From UPXZ01 sp964634605 (lineage in GTDB: Bacteria > Bacteroidota > Bacteroidia > Bacteroidales > Paludibacteraceae), in NCBI GenBank assembly GCA_964634605.1, contig CAZWLJ010000017.1, positions 1 to 56,252 of the forward strand: DNA of 56,252 nucleotides, in the 5' to 3' direction. This document shows, one piece after another, positions 1 through 9,201 of the stretch. A model generated the notes under the pieces. The model saw only the letters and a list, made by a program, of their open reading frames with translations, was not told the origin of the DNA and ran no database searches. The first letter of the stretch is position 1. The number at the start of each line of letters is the position of its first letter. The position numbers and the translations under genes were made by a program.

Positions 1-7
1 ATTCTAA

Positions 8-826
8 TTAATGCTTAGATTGGAAAACACCTGTGATTGCAAATCCGATTTCGTCGATTGCGTAAGTAATGTTATCAATTTTTGCAGAGAAATAGTTGTA
101 AGCAATAACAGCCAAAGCTCCGGTTAAAATACCGAATGCAGTATTTACAAGAGCTTCAGAGATACCTACCGAAAGAGCAGCAGAGTCTACACCACCGCCA
201 CCTCCAAGTGAGGAGAACGCACGGATCATACCCATTACAGTACCGAACAACCCGGTTAACACTCCTAAGTTGGTGAAGGTTGCGATTACAGGCATGTTTT
301 GGTTCATGGTTGGCATTTCAAGGGCAGTAGCCTGTTCGATTGTAGTACTGATAGCTGCCAGTTTTTGTTCTTTCAGAAGACCGGTATTATCATTAGCCAT
401 TTGATCGTAAGTTCTCAGACCTGCATCAACTACAGCTGCTACTGCTCCTTTTTGTTTTGCACAAAGTTCTTTTGCTCCCTGAATGTCTTCAGCTTCCAGT
501 TTTTGTTTTACACTTGAAACGAATGTGTCAAGGTTACCGGTACCGCGGCATCTGCTTAAAGCAATAAAACGTTCAACACTTAAGATAATTACAGACAATA
601 ACCATGTTACCAGGATAGGTACAACAAAACCTCCTTTATAAATAGTTCCTAACATGTTACCCTGAAGTGGGTGATTTTCCGGATTGTTGTCAATAAAGTT
701 ACTTGGATTACCAAAAACAAAATTGTAAATAAGAAGTGCTACACCGAAACTTAGCGCAATTACTAACGCAGCAGACAGTCCTTTGGATTGCTTTTTGTTC
801 TTCGTTGGTTGTTTTTCTTTAGCCAT
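8..826 (-). CDS. exbB: MotA/TolQ/ExbB proton channel family protein
   Basis: Inner-membrane proton channel of the ExbB/TolQ type, which with ExbD uses the proton gradient to energise TonB-dependent outer-membrane transport. The 272-residue product has a Lys-rich cytoplasmic start, a first membrane segment at about residues 18-38, a second at about 66-84 (VPILVTWLLSVIILSVERF), a cytoplasmic domain, and two C-terminal segments. The conserved stretch TFTNLGVLTGLFGTVMGMIRAF followed by a poly-Gly turn and ALVNTAFGILTGALAVIAYN is typical of the family. The extra N-terminal membrane segment and the length above 250 residues match Bacteroidota versions. The stop lies at the window edge, so the expected exbD genes would be just outside. 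A candidate promoter lies at 973-980. TolQ and MotA are the alternatives, but the Bacteroidota form is usually called ExbB. Confidence 0.9.
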   Translation of the reverse strand: MAKEKQPTKNKKQSKGLSAALVIALSFGVALLIYNFVFGNPSNFIDNNPENHPLQGNMLGTIYKGGFVVPILVTWLLSVIILSVERFIALSRCRGTGNLDTFVSSVKQKLEAEDIQGAKELCAKQKGAVAAVVDAGLRTYDQMANDNTGLLKEQKLAAISTTIEQATALEMPTMNQNMPVIATFTNLGVLTGLFGTVMGMIRAFSSLGGGGGVDSAALSVGISEALVNTAFGILTGALAVIAYNYFSAKIDNITYAIDEIGFAITGVFQSKH

Positions 827-972
827 AATAGTAATTTTTTGTGTAACATTTTGTTGAATGTTACGTAGTTAATAATTTAGAAATTTTTAATTGTTTATTT
901 TTTTTGAATTTTTATATTTTAATTCAACCTACCACATCAGAGGTTATTTTCCGGAGTGTAGTTTTGAACGTA

Positions 973-980
973 CAAAAATA
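973..980 (-). promoter_or_regulatory. Candidate -7 element for exbB
   Basis: On the minus strand this reads TATTTTTG, matching the Bacteroidota -7 consensus TAnnTTTG. It would start transcription near 966 and leave a leader of about 140 bases before exbB. No clean TTTG -33 box is seen at the usual spacing. Confidence 0.45.
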
Positions 981-1503
981 ATATATTTTAGGTAATTAAT
1001 ACAACAAACGCAAAATATTTTTGAATTTAACTTGTCAGATTCAAAAAAAATATACGTATAAAATTACATTTCCTTATTTACAGACGCACATTCAGGGTTG
1101 TTCTTCCAATCTCTTCAATCAGGCTTTTTTCAGTTTTTTCAAAATCAAAAACGGATGGAATCCCGATTCACCGGGATAAGCTACGGAACAATAAATCAGT
1201 TTGTATATCAGCATCTTCTCAAATTATCCCTTGTTTCAGTATCCTGATCTCAGTTTTTATTTCATCCGTATACTTCTGCAAATCCATATCAAAACAAATC
1301 CTGATTCTGCATTATAAGAAACAGAAACGATAATTCTCTTCAGAAAAAAAAGAATGTAACATGCAAATATATGAAAATAATTTTCAATCCGGTTTTCCTC
1401 TCATTTATTTAAACTGAAAAACTGAAAAATAATTTCAGCTGTTTGAAATTATATTTTAAACAGACAGATACGAACATATTTTTTTAATCTCACATGAATT
1501 TTG

Positions 1504-1511
1504 TACCTTTG
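1504..1511 (+). promoter_or_regulatory. Candidate -7 element for leuS
   Basis: TACCTTTG matches TAnnTTTG and lies 57 bases before the leuS start codon. The upstream region is T-rich but has no exact TTTG box at 19-21 bases. Confidence 0.55.
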
Positions 1512-1568
1512 CAGACTGGTAAAACATAAGGTTAAAAATTATCATAAACATCTCATTATCAAGTAACT

Positions 1569-4325
1569 ATGGACTACAATTTCAGAAAAATAGAGCAAAA
1601 GTGGCAACAATACTGGATAGAAAATAAAACCTATAAAACCGAAATAGACCATTCCAGACCAAAATATTATGTATTGGACATGTTTCCTTATCCGTCGGGA
1701 GCCGGATTGCATGTCGGACATCCGCTTGGCTACATTGCTTCTGATATTTACAGCCGGTACAAAAGATTGAACGGATATAACGTGCTGCATCCGATGGGTT
1801 ACGATGCTTACGGACTTCCGGCTGAACAATACGCCATACAGACAGGGCAGCATCCGGCTGTAACCACACAAAAAAATATTGCCCGCTACCGGGAGCAACT
1901 GGATAAAATCGGATTTTGCTACGACTGGGACCGTGAGGTGCGCACATGTGAACCCGAATATTACAAATGGACTCAGTGGGCATTCATACAGATGTTTAAC
2001 TCGTACTACTGCAATCAGGCTCAGCAGGCACGACCGATTTCTGAACTGGTTGAACGATTCTGCAACCAGGGAACAGACGGACTGGATGTGGCGTGTACCG
2101 AAGGTCTCGAATTCACCGCAAGCGAATGGAAAAACAAGTCAGAAAAGGAACAGCAGGAAATCCTGCTGAATTATCGGATTGCCTATCTTGCTGATATGAA
2201 AGTGAACTGGTGTGCCGCACTTGGTACTGTTCTTGCTAACGACGAAGTTAGTGAAGGACTTTCGATACGTGGTGGTCATCCGGTTGAGCAGAAAGTAATG
2301 CGTCAGTGGAGTCTGCGGGTGTCAGCCTATGCGCAACGACTTCTGGATGGTCTTGAAAGGATTGACTGGACAGACTCGCTGAAAGAAACCCAGAAGAACT
2401 GGATTGGAAGAAGCGAAGGAGCTGAAATGACATTCAAACTGAAAGATAAAGATTATGCATTCGATATTTTCACAACAAGAGCTGACACCATTTTTGGAGT
2501 CACTTTTATGGTGCTCGCCCCTGAAAGCGAATTAGTGGACATTTGCACCACACCCGAACAGGCTGAAACTGTGAAAAATTATATTGAAGCCACAAAAAAG
2601 CGAACCGAACGCGAACGTATTGCCGACAGGAAAGTGACCGGAGTATTTACCGGTTCTTACGCCATCAATCCGGTAGCAGGAACCGAAATCCCTGTATGGA
2701 TAAGCGATTACGTGCTGGCTGGATACGGAACAGGCGCCATCATGGCTGTTCCTGGTCATGATAGCCGTGATTATGCTTTTGCCAAACATTTCCATCTGCC
2801 CATCATCCCGCTGATAGAAGGGGCTGATATCAGTACGGAGAGTTTCGATGCAAAAGAAGGAATCATGATGAATTCAGGATTTCTGAACGGACTGAGTGTA
2901 CAGGAAGCCATTTCGAAAGCCAGAAAATACATCGAAGAACAGGGAATCGGGAAAGTTCGGATTAACTACCGTCTGCGTGATGCCATTTTCAGTCGTCAGC
3001 GCTACTGGGGCGAACCATTTCCGGTATATTACAAAGAAGGCTTGCCCTATATGCTGGATGAAAGCAGGTTGCCGCTCGAGCTGCCGGAAGTGGATAAATA
3101 TCTTCCGACTGAAACAGGAGAGCCACCGCTGGGACGTGCAAAAAACTGGACTACTGAAGACGGATATAATCTGGAAATGAACACCATGCCAGGTTTTGCC
3201 GGATCGTCGGCATATTATCTGAGATATATGGATCCGAAAAACAACCTCGAACTTGTGAGCAAGGAAGCCAACGGGTACTGGCAGGATGTGGACTTGTATA
3301 TCGGGGGAACTGAGCATGCCACCGGACACCTGATTTACAGCCGTTTCTGGAATAAATTCCTGTATGACCTGGGTATTGTAACCAGGGACGAACCTTTCAA
3401 AAAACTGATTAACCAGGGTATGATTCAGGGACGAAGCAATTTTGTGTACCGGATTCAGGGCACGAATACGTTTGTTTCACTGAATCTGAAAGAAAAATAC
3501 GACGTAACTCCCATTCACGTGGATGTGAATATCGTTTCGAACGATATACTGGACATTGAAAAATTCAGAACCTGGAATCCCGAATACAAAACAGCCGAAT
3601 TCATTCTTGAAGATGGTAAATACATTTGCGGCTGGGCTGTGGAAAAGATGTCAAAATCCATGTATAATGTTGTCAATCCGGACGATATCGTCGAACGCTA
3701 CGGCGCCGACACTCTCAGGCTTTACGAAATGTTCCTGGGACCTCTGGAGCAATCGAAACCCTGGGATACAAACGGAATTGACGGAGTGTACCGGTTCCTG
3801 AAACGACTCTGGAGTTTAATGTTCAGAAATGAAACGTTCGCTGTCAGTGACGAAGAAGCATCTGCCTCCGAATTGAAGATACTGCACAAAACAATAAAAA
3901 AAATCGGTGGTGATATCGAAACTTTCTCTTTCAACACTTCGGTTTCGGCATTTATGATTTGCGTTAACGAACTTTACACGCTGAAATGCAACAAAAAAGC
4001 AATTCTGGAGCCACTATCCATTATTATTGCACCTTTCGCGCCACATATTGCAGAGGAAATATATCACATGCTTGGAAACAGCACTTCGGTATGCGACGCT
4101 CAATGGCCGCAGTATAACGAAGAATACCTGAAAGAAAGCATCGTCAGATACCCTGTTTCGTTCAACGGCAAAGTGCGGTTCACACTCGAACTGCCGACAG
4201 ATATGACCAAAGAGGATGTGGAAAAATCAGTTATGGAGAATGAGCAGACAGCAAAATTCATGGAAGCGAAAAGTCCGAAAAAAGTAATCGTGGTACCGGG
4301 AAAGATTGTGAACATTGTTATATAG
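1569..4325 (+). CDS. leuS: Leucine--tRNA ligase
   Basis: Class I aminoacyl-tRNA synthetase that charges tRNA-Leu in the cytoplasm. The HIGH signature appears as HVGH at residues 48-51 within PYPSGAGLHVGHPLGY, and the KMSKS loop is exact at 693-697. Between them is the CP1 editing domain, with DYVLAGYGTGAIMAVPGHDSRD as its hallmark. The tryptophan-rich block DRVEWTDSLK-like (here IDWTDSLKETQKNWIGRSEG) leads into the editing domain. The product is 918 residues, as expected for the bacterial enzyme. The start is the first ATG after a TAnnTTTG element and gives the usual MDYNFRKIEQKWQ opening. It appears to be transcribed alone; yitT follows after 158 bases with its own signals. Confidence 0.98.
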   Translation: MDYNFRKIEQKWQQYWIENKTYKTEIDHSRPKYYVLDMFPYPSGAGLHVGHPLGYIASDIYSRYKRLNGYNVLHPMGYDAYGLPAEQYAIQTGQHPAVTTQKNIARYREQLDKIGFCYDWDREVRTCEPEYYKWTQWAFIQMFNSYYCNQAQQARPISELVERFCNQGTDGLDVACTEGLEFTASEWKNKSEKEQQEILLNYRIAYLADMKVNWCAALGTVLANDEVSEGLSIRGGHPVEQKVMRQWSLRVSAYAQRLLDGLERIDWTDSLKETQKNWIGRSEGAEMTFKLKDKDYAFDIFTTRADTIFGVTFMVLAPESELVDICTTPEQAETVKNYIEATKKRTERERIADRKVTGVFTGSYAINPVAGTEIPVWISDYVLAGYGTGAIMAVPGHDSRDYAFAKHFHLPIIPLIEGADISTESFDAKEGIMMNSGFLNGLSVQEAISKARKYIEEQGIGKVRINYRLRDAIFSRQRYWGEPFPVYYKEGLPYMLDESRLPLELPEVDKYLPTETGEPPLGRAKNWTTEDGYNLEMNTMPGFAGSSAYYLRYMDPKNNLELVSKEANGYWQDVDLYIGGTEHATGHLIYSRFWNKFLYDLGIVTRDEPFKKLINQGMIQGRSNFVYRIQGTNTFVSLNLKEKYDVTPIHVDVNIVSNDILDIEKFRTWNPEYKTAEFILEDGKYICGWAVEKMSKSMYNVVNPDDIVERYGADTLRLYEMFLGPLEQSKPWDTNGIDGVYRFLKRLWSLMFRNETFAVSDEEASASELKILHKTIKKIGGDIETFSFNTSVSAFMICVNELYTLKCNKKAILEPLSIIIAPFAPHIAEEIYHMLGNSTSVCDAQWPQYNEEYLKESIVRYPVSFNGKVRFTLELPTDMTKEDVEKSVMENEQTAKFMEAKSPKKVIVVPGKIVNIVI

Positions 4326-4472
4326 TCAAAAAAACGTACGCTGAAACAAAGTATTCAAACGGGATATCAAACAGGTAAATCATACAATTTTCAGGTTTTT
4401 CCGGTCAATAATTTAAGACACAAATCCATTTTATATAATTTTCACACTAAAAAAGTTCGCGTAGCGGGCCAT

Positions 4473-4479
4473 AAGGAGG
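4473..4479 (+). promoter_or_regulatory. Strong Shine-Dalgarno before yitT
   Basis: A full AAGGAGG lies four bases before the ATG at 4484. Such complete sites are uncommon in this window, where most genes have no clear Shine-Dalgarno. A sigma70-like TATAAT at 4434-4439 lies upstream, with no obvious TAnnTTTG. Confidence 0.5.
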
Positions 4480-4483
4480 TTTT

Positions 4484-5350
4484 ATGGAAACAAAAGGATA
4501 TCTTAGATCTTTCTACCTGAAAGATTACACTATGATTTTAGGTGGATTAATTCTGTATGCATTGGGTCTGACCGGTTTTTTATTGCCTAATAAAATTGTC
4601 ACCGGTGGTCTGGCTGGTGTCACCGTGCTCATCAAGTCGGCTACAGATATCCCGCTTTGGCTGTCCTATATAACCATCAACGCTATATTACTTATCATCG
4701 CCATGAAAATCGTGGGTAAGAATTTCGTTATCAAAACGGTGATCAGTGTGGTATTGCTTACATTACTGCTCCGCTATGGCGAAACATACATTACCAGGCC
4801 TATAATCCAGGCAGATTCATTGCTCTCGTCGATGATCGGCGCCATGCTGTGCGGTGCAGGGCTGGGAATGGTATATTCAGTAAACGGTAGTACGGGCGGC
4901 ACCGACATAATTGGTGTAATAGTGACCAAATACCGCCATGTAAGCATGGGTCGTGTGTTGTTACTTGTCGACGTACTGATTGTGGCTTCATCGTTTTTCC
5001 TGTTTCAGAGTGTTGAAAAAATTGCTATCGGTCTGATTGTGATGGCTGTGATGTATTTTGCTGTGGACCTGGTAATTAGCGGTATGCGGCAATCCGTACA
5101 GTTTTTTATTTTCACATCCAAATACGAAGAAGTGGCCAGCCATATCAATTCTGAAATTAAACGCGGGTGCACCATTATCGACGGAATGGGCTGGTATTCA
5201 AAGAAATCACAAAAGATCATCATAGTACTAGCCCGTAAAACAGAATCTACGTCCATTTTCAGGCTGGTAAAAAGCATCGATCAGGATGCTTTCGTTACTC
5301 AGGCGAATGTGGTCGGTGTGTATGGAAAAGGATTTGATGTGCTGAAGTAG
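4484..5350 (+). CDS. YitT family membrane protein (DUF161/DUF2179)
   Basis: Integral membrane protein of unknown substrate. The N-terminal two thirds holds about five or six hydrophobic segments, starting with MILGGLILYALGLTGFLLP, and contains the family motif VNGSTGGTDIIG at about residues 130-141. The C-terminal 90 residues are a soluble DUF2179 domain (FIFTSKYEEVASHINSEI through VYGKGFDVLK), thought to be a small ligand-binding or regulatory domain. At 288 residues the length is normal. It is probably monocistronic: it has its own strong ribosome-binding site and ends at a bidirectional terminator shared with clpC. Transport function is inferred for the family but not established. Confidence 0.9.
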   Translation: METKGYLRSFYLKDYTMILGGLILYALGLTGFLLPNKIVTGGLAGVTVLIKSATDIPLWLSYITINAILLIIAMKIVGKNFVIKTVISVVLLTLLLRYGETYITRPIIQADSLLSSMIGAMLCGAGLGMVYSVNGSTGGTDIIGVIVTKYRHVSMGRVLLLVDVLIVASSFFLFQSVEKIAIGLIVMAVMYFAVDLVISGMRQSVQFFIFTSKYEEVASHINSEIKRGCTIIDGMGWYSKKSQKIIIVLARKTESTSIFRLVKSIDQDAFVTQANVVGVYGKGFDVLK

Positions 5351-5391
5351 AAATCCACTAATTTCTCCTGCCGGGAGAATTCAAACTATAA

Positions 5392-5421
5392 AAAAAGGAA
5401 CGAAATGAATCGTTCCTTTTT
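5392..5421. terminator. Bidirectional terminator between yitT and clpC
   Basis: A perfect 12-bp stem (5392-5403 with 5410-5421) encloses a 6-base loop. It begins with A and ends with T runs, so it can stop transcription from both convergent genes. Confidence 0.85.
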
Positions 5422-5445
5422 ATTATAAAAAACACAGAAGGCACT

Positions 5446-7971
5446 TTATTCAACTGGCGGTAATAAAGGCTGCGACTTCAATACTTTTGCCTTCACTCCG
5501 TCTCCGGCTTCGTTGAGTTCCATCAGAATAGTATCGCCTTCAACAGCTTCACCTGAAAGTACAACATCAGCCAGTTCGTCTTCCAGATAACGCTGTATGG
5601 CACGTTTCAGCGGACGAGCACCAAACTGTACATCATATCCTTTATCGGCTATAAAGTCTTTGGCTTCGGAAGATAGTTCAAGCTTGAAGCCCAGGTCGGT
5701 TACACGTTTAAATATTCCCTTGAGTTCCAGGTCGATGATTGATTTCAGGCTTTCACGACTAAGCTGGTCGAACATCACAATATCGTCAACCCTGTTCAGA
5801 AATTCAGGTGCAAATGTTTTATTCAAAGCTTTCTGGATGACTCCGCGGGAGTAATCTGAATCGATGGTCATATCTTCTTCCATGTTGAATCCCACACCGC
5901 GGCCGAAATCTTTAAGCTGTCGTGTTCCCACATTGGATGTCATGATAATAATTGTATTCTTGAAATCGATGCGGCGTCCAAGACTGTCGGTCAGACGCCC
6001 TTCGTCCATCACCTGCAGCATGATGTTGAAAACATCGGGATGAGCTTTCTCAATTTCATCGAGCAGAACAATGGAATAGGGTTTACGACGAACTTTTTCG
6101 GTAAGTTGTCCGCCTTCTTCGTATCCTACGTATCCCGGAGGAGCTCCGATTAGTCGAGAGACACTGAATTTCTCCATGTACTCGCTCATATCCACCCTGA
6201 TAAGGGCATCTGTGCTGTCGAACATGAAATCGGCCAGTACTCTTGCCAGATGAGTTTTTCCGACTCCGGTCGGTCCCAGAAACAGGAATGTCCCGATTGG
6301 TTTATTCGGATCTTTCAGACCAATCCGGTTGCGCTGAATAGCTTTTGTAATCTTATCAACAGCTTCATTCTGCCCGATAACACGCGATTTGAGCACTTCT
6401 CCCATCTGGCGGAGTTTAAGTCCTTCAGCCTGAGCAATGCGCTGTACGGGAATACCGGACATCATTGCCACAACCTCGGCTACTTTTTCTTCGTCCACAG
6501 TTTCCGGATTCTGCTGCGATTCAAGTTCCCATCTTTTTATTGCATCCTCGAGCTGGTATTGGGTTTGTTTTTCTTTATCCCGGATAGGTACTGCTTCCTC
6601 GTATTTTTGTTCGGCAATTACACGGTTTTTTTCCGCCTTGAGTTCTTCCAGTTTTTTCTCAAGCTGTTCAATTTCGGCCGGAACCGACACTGTGGCAATA
6701 TGAACACGCGAACCGGCTTCGTCAAGGGCATCGATAGCCTTATCGGGAAAACTCCGGTCGGTAATGTATCTGTCTGTCAGCCTTACACAAGCTTTTATGG
6801 CTTCGGGTGTATATCGTACATTGTGATGATATTCATAACGATCCTGAATATTCTGGAGAATAGTCAGAGTTTCTTCGGGAGTGGTCGGGTCGACCATTAC
6901 TTTCTGAAAACGTCGTTCGAGCGCACCGTCCTTTTCTATACTCTGACGATATTCATCCAGCGTGGTAGCTCCAACGCACTGAATCTCACCCCTTGAAAGT
7001 GCCGGTTTAAGCATATTGGCAGCATCCAGTGATCCGGGAGCGCCTCCGGCGCCTACAATGGTATGAATTTCGTCAATAAAAAGGATAATATTCGGATTTT
7101 TCTGAAGTTCATTCAGTATTGCTTTGATACGTTCCTCAAACTGACCGCGGTATTTTGTACCGGCCACAATGGATGCCATATCGAGTGCTACCACGCGTTT
7201 ATCAAACAAAACCCGCGACACTTTATGCTGAACAATACGTAATGCAAGCCCTTCGACGATGGCTGATTTTCCCACTCCGGGGTCACCAATGAGTACAGGA
7301 TTATTTTTTTTCCTCCTGCTCAGTATCTGAGCAATACGTTCAATTTCACGCTCACGCCCTACTACCGGATCAAGTCTGTTTTCCTGAGCGGCTTTGGTAA
7401 TATCGGCACCAAAAGTATCGAGGGCAGGAGTATCGCTCGCTTTGGTGCCAGTCTGCCTGGTTTTTGATTTACGGGTTCCAAACTGGTCGTCTTCTTCTTC
7501 ATCATCTTCGTGCGGTAGCCCGGAACTTGCCTGAATATCCTTAGGTTTTATCGGATTCAAATGCTTAAGAAGCTTTTCATAAGTCAGATTATCGGTGCTC
7601 AGCACATCCACTGCCAGGTTGTTCTTTTCTTTAAGGATGGCCAGCAGCAGATGCTCGGTATCAGCAGCTTCGGCCAGCAATGACCTGGCTTCCAGCTCCA
7701 TAATCTTTTTAATTTTTTCAGTACTTTTCAGCAAAGGTATTTCCGTTCCCGAGGGCTCGTTATCGGTACGAACCATTGCTTCGATTCTTTGTTTTGCATT
7801 ATCAATATCCACTCCCAATTTCTGCATAAGTTCGGCAGCGCGGCTTTCGGGATTACGGATCAGCCCGAGCAGCAAGTGCTCAGGTCCGACATATGCATTT
7901 CCCAAACGTTCGGCTTCCTGCAGACTGTATGTGAATACGTTATTTAATTGTTCTGAATATTTCACTGACAT
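5446..7971 (-). CDS. clpC: ATP-dependent Clp protease ATP-binding subunit ClpC
   Basis: AAA+ unfoldase that feeds substrates to ClpP. The 841-residue product has an N-terminal double Clp repeat (residues 1-140), an acidic linker (155-165), NBD1 with Walker A GDPGVGKS at 229-236 and Walker B ILFIDEI near 296-302, a UVR-type coiled middle region at about 440-475, and NBD2 with GPTGVGKT at 566-573 and Walker B IVLLDEI near 634-640. The VGF tripeptide at 693-695 sits where ClpC proteins carry their ClpP-docking loop, which argues for a protease partner and against a ClpB disaggregase. The gene stands alone, with a TAnnTTTG element upstream. No CIRCE element is visible. Confidence 0.97.
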   Translation of the reverse strand: MSVKYSEQLNNVFTYSLQEAERLGNAYVGPEHLLLGLIRNPESRAAELMQKLGVDIDNAKQRIEAMVRTDNEPSGTEIPLLKSTEKIKKIMELEARSLLAEAADTEHLLLAILKEKNNLAVDVLSTDNLTYEKLLKHLNPIKPKDIQASSGLPHEDDEEEDDQFGTRKSKTRQTGTKASDTPALDTFGADITKAAQENRLDPVVGREREIERIAQILSRRKKNNPVLIGDPGVGKSAIVEGLALRIVQHKVSRVLFDKRVVALDMASIVAGTKYRGQFEERIKAILNELQKNPNIILFIDEIHTIVGAGGAPGSLDAANMLKPALSRGEIQCVGATTLDEYRQSIEKDGALERRFQKVMVDPTTPEETLTILQNIQDRYEYHHNVRYTPEAIKACVRLTDRYITDRSFPDKAIDALDEAGSRVHIATVSVPAEIEQLEKKLEELKAEKNRVIAEQKYEEAVPIRDKEKQTQYQLEDAIKRWELESQQNPETVDEEKVAEVVAMMSGIPVQRIAQAEGLKLRQMGEVLKSRVIGQNEAVDKITKAIQRNRIGLKDPNKPIGTFLFLGPTGVGKTHLARVLADFMFDSTDALIRVDMSEYMEKFSVSRLIGAPPGYVGYEEGGQLTEKVRRKPYSIVLLDEIEKAHPDVFNIMLQVMDEGRLTDSLGRRIDFKNTIIIMTSNVGTRQLKDFGRGVGFNMEEDMTIDSDYSRGVIQKALNKTFAPEFLNRVDDIVMFDQLSRESLKSIIDLELKGIFKRVTDLGFKLELSSEAKDFIADKGYDVQFGARPLKRAIQRYLEDELADVVLSGEAVEGDTILMELNEAGDGVKAKVLKSQPLLPPVE

Positions 7972-8035
7972 AATATTTTATAGTAGTAAAAAGTTAAATT
8001 TAATCTGATGCTCACTTTTTCACTCTGGATTTTTA

Positions 8036-8043
8036 CAAAAATA
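8036..8043 (-). promoter_or_regulatory. Candidate -7 element for clpC
   Basis: Reads TATTTTTG on the minus strand, matching TAnnTTTG, 65 bases upstream of the clpC start. Confidence 0.5.
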
Positions 8044-8303
8044 AGTAAATTGTGGCATTTGAAAAAAAGATAGTCAAAAACAGTACCGAAATGTATTTCT
8101 TTGCGGATTCGGTAAAGTTGTCAGAAAACGAATACTTCAGCACCTGTAACAATTCGGACAAAATGACATGAAACGAGCCGGAAGCAGTACCGGACAATGT
8201 GCATTCATTTATTCAACCGTACAGACCCGAAATAAGTTCGGTGAAAACTGATTAATATGCAAAATATTTCAATCGCAATATTGCCTGTTTACAAATAATA
8301 TCG

Positions 8304-8311
8304 TATATTTG
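8304..8311 (+). promoter_or_regulatory. Candidate promoter of rplU-rpmA
   Basis: TATATTTG matches TAnnTTTG. An ATTG at 8280-8283 lies 20 bases upstream in the place of the -33 TTTG box. It leaves a leader of about 90 bases before rplU. Confidence 0.6.
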
Positions 8312-8351
8312 CACGCTCAATTCGAATGGGGTAAAAACTAAAGAAGCGCTG

Positions 8352-8365
8352 CTCTGATATCAGAG
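8352..8365 (+). promoter_or_regulatory. Palindrome in the rplU leader
   Basis: CTCTGATATCAGAG is a perfect 14-base palindrome in the untranslated leader of the L21-L27 operon. As RNA it can fold into a 5-bp hairpin with an ATAT loop. Autogenous control by L21 is a possibility but is only inferred. Confidence 0.35.
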
Positions 8366-8408
8366 TTATCTCACCTTATCGATGTAATTTCAAAAAACAA
8401 TAAACTGA

Positions 8409-8723
8409 ATGTACGCAATCGTAGAAATCCTGGGTCAGCAATTCAAGGTTGAACAGGGAAAAAAATTGTTCGTTCATCGCATGAACGAAGCCGAAAGAGG
8501 CACTACAGTAGAATTTGACAAAGTTCTTTTGGTTGACAATAATGGAGCCGTAAGTGTTGGTTCTCCAGTTGTTGAAGGTGCAAAAGTAGTATGCGAGGTA
8601 GTATCGCATGTAAGAGGTGAAAAAGTAATCGTTTTCCACAAGAAAAAACGCAAAGGGTACCGCAAACGCAATGGTCACCGTCAGGACTTCACCGAATTAA
8701 CAATTAAAGAAATATTAGCTTAA
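8409..8723 (+). CDS. rplU: 50S ribosomal protein L21
   Basis: Large-subunit ribosomal protein that binds 23S rRNA. The 104-residue sequence opens MYAIVEILGQQFKVEQGKKL and ends with the basic block FHKKKRKGYRKRNGHRQ typical of L21. It is first in a two-gene operon with rpmA, 20 bases apart, the standard bacterial arrangement. Confidence 0.98.
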   Translation: MYAIVEILGQQFKVEQGKKLFVHRMNEAERGTTVEFDKVLLVDNNGAVSVGSPVVEGAKVVCEVVSHVRGEKVIVFHKKKRKGYRKRNGHRQDFTELTIKEILA

Positions 8724-8743
8724 CCGATTAAAATTAGAAGAAA

Positions 8744-9010
8744 ATGGCACATAAGAAAGGTCAGGGTAGTTCACATAACGGTCGTGAATCGGAAAGCAAA
8801 CGACTTGGAGTAAAAATATTTGGCGGACAATACGCCAAAGCAGGTAATATTATTGTACGCCAGCGCGGTACTGTACATCATCCGGGTTTGAACATGGGAA
8901 TAGGCAAAGACCACACCCTGTTTGCACTAGTTGACGGAACTGTGGAATTCAGAAAGAAAAAAGACAATAAATCTTTCGTTTCGATCAAACCTGTTGAATC
9001 AGCAAACTAA
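8744..9010 (+). CDS. rpmA: 50S ribosomal protein L27
   Basis: Large-subunit protein whose N-terminal tail reaches the peptidyl-transferase centre. The 88 residues open MAHKKGQGSSHNGRESESKR and contain the conserved GNIIVRQRGT and GIGKDHTLFALVDG. There is no N-terminal extension of the kind cleaved in Firmicutes, so the mature N-terminus is encoded directly. It is second in the rplU operon and is followed by a terminator. Confidence 0.98.
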   Translation: MAHKKGQGSSHNGRESESKRLGVKIFGGQYAKAGNIIVRQRGTVHHPGLNMGIGKDHTLFALVDGTVEFRKKKDNKSFVSIKPVESAN

Positions 9011-9029
9011 AAAACAGGATAAACGTAAT

Positions 9030-9068
9030 AAAAAATCTCCCACAATGAATTTTGTGAGAGATTTTTTT
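9030..9068 (+). terminator. Terminator of rplU-rpmA
   Basis: A 16-bp stem with a single mismatch (9030-9045 with 9052-9067) and a TGAATT loop ends in seven T residues. Confidence 0.85.
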
Positions 9069-9098
9069 GTTAATACCTGTTTTCATTTTCATTTTTTG

Positions 9099-9106
9099 TA
9101 ACTTTG
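9099..9106 (+). promoter_or_regulatory. Candidate -7 element for serS
   Basis: TAACTTTG fits TAnnTTTG and lies about 95 bases before the preferred serS ATG. Confidence 0.5.
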
Positions 9107-9201
9107 CATCTCAATAATGTACAAACATACAGAAAATTACCCTGTTATGACATTTGAAGTCTGAATACCCCGTTCATAAATCTATAAATTTTTATAATCA
9201 T

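Larger units (their letters stand above)
827..1568. other. Long non-coding gap between exbB and leuS
   Basis: This 742-base AT-rich divergent gap holds candidate promoters for both flanking genes. Between about 1080 and 1340 the composition is less extreme. A minus-strand ORF of 31 codons at 1119-1214 reads plausibly protein-like (it contains the segment CSVAYPGESGFHPF). A small hairpin, ATCCCG/CGGGAT, lies at 1160-1177. This may be a decayed gene or a small transcript, but nothing here supports a functional gene. Confidence 0.4.
7972..8408. other. Divergent intergenic region clpC/rplU
   Basis: These 437 bases hold a promoter for each flanking gene and the leader of rplU. Between about 8050 and 8280 I see no ORF, strong hairpin or heat-shock operator. 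Confidence 0.5.

Noticed and set aside
2874..3329. 151-codon minus-strand ORF opposite leuS
   Set aside because: It is a shadow of the LeuRS coding sequence, with no independent start signals.
6250..6996. 248-codon plus-strand ORF opposite clpC
   Set aside because: Antisense to clpC NBD1 and middle region, Phe/Cys-rich, no recognisable domain.
7972..8300. CIRCE or CtsR-type heat-shock operator before clpC
   Set aside because: I looked for the CIRCE inverted repeat and for tandem heptads and saw neither.
9154..9201. TTG start for serS
   Set aside because: It would add 16 residues before the conserved MLTLKYITEN opening; the ATG at 9202 gives the family length.
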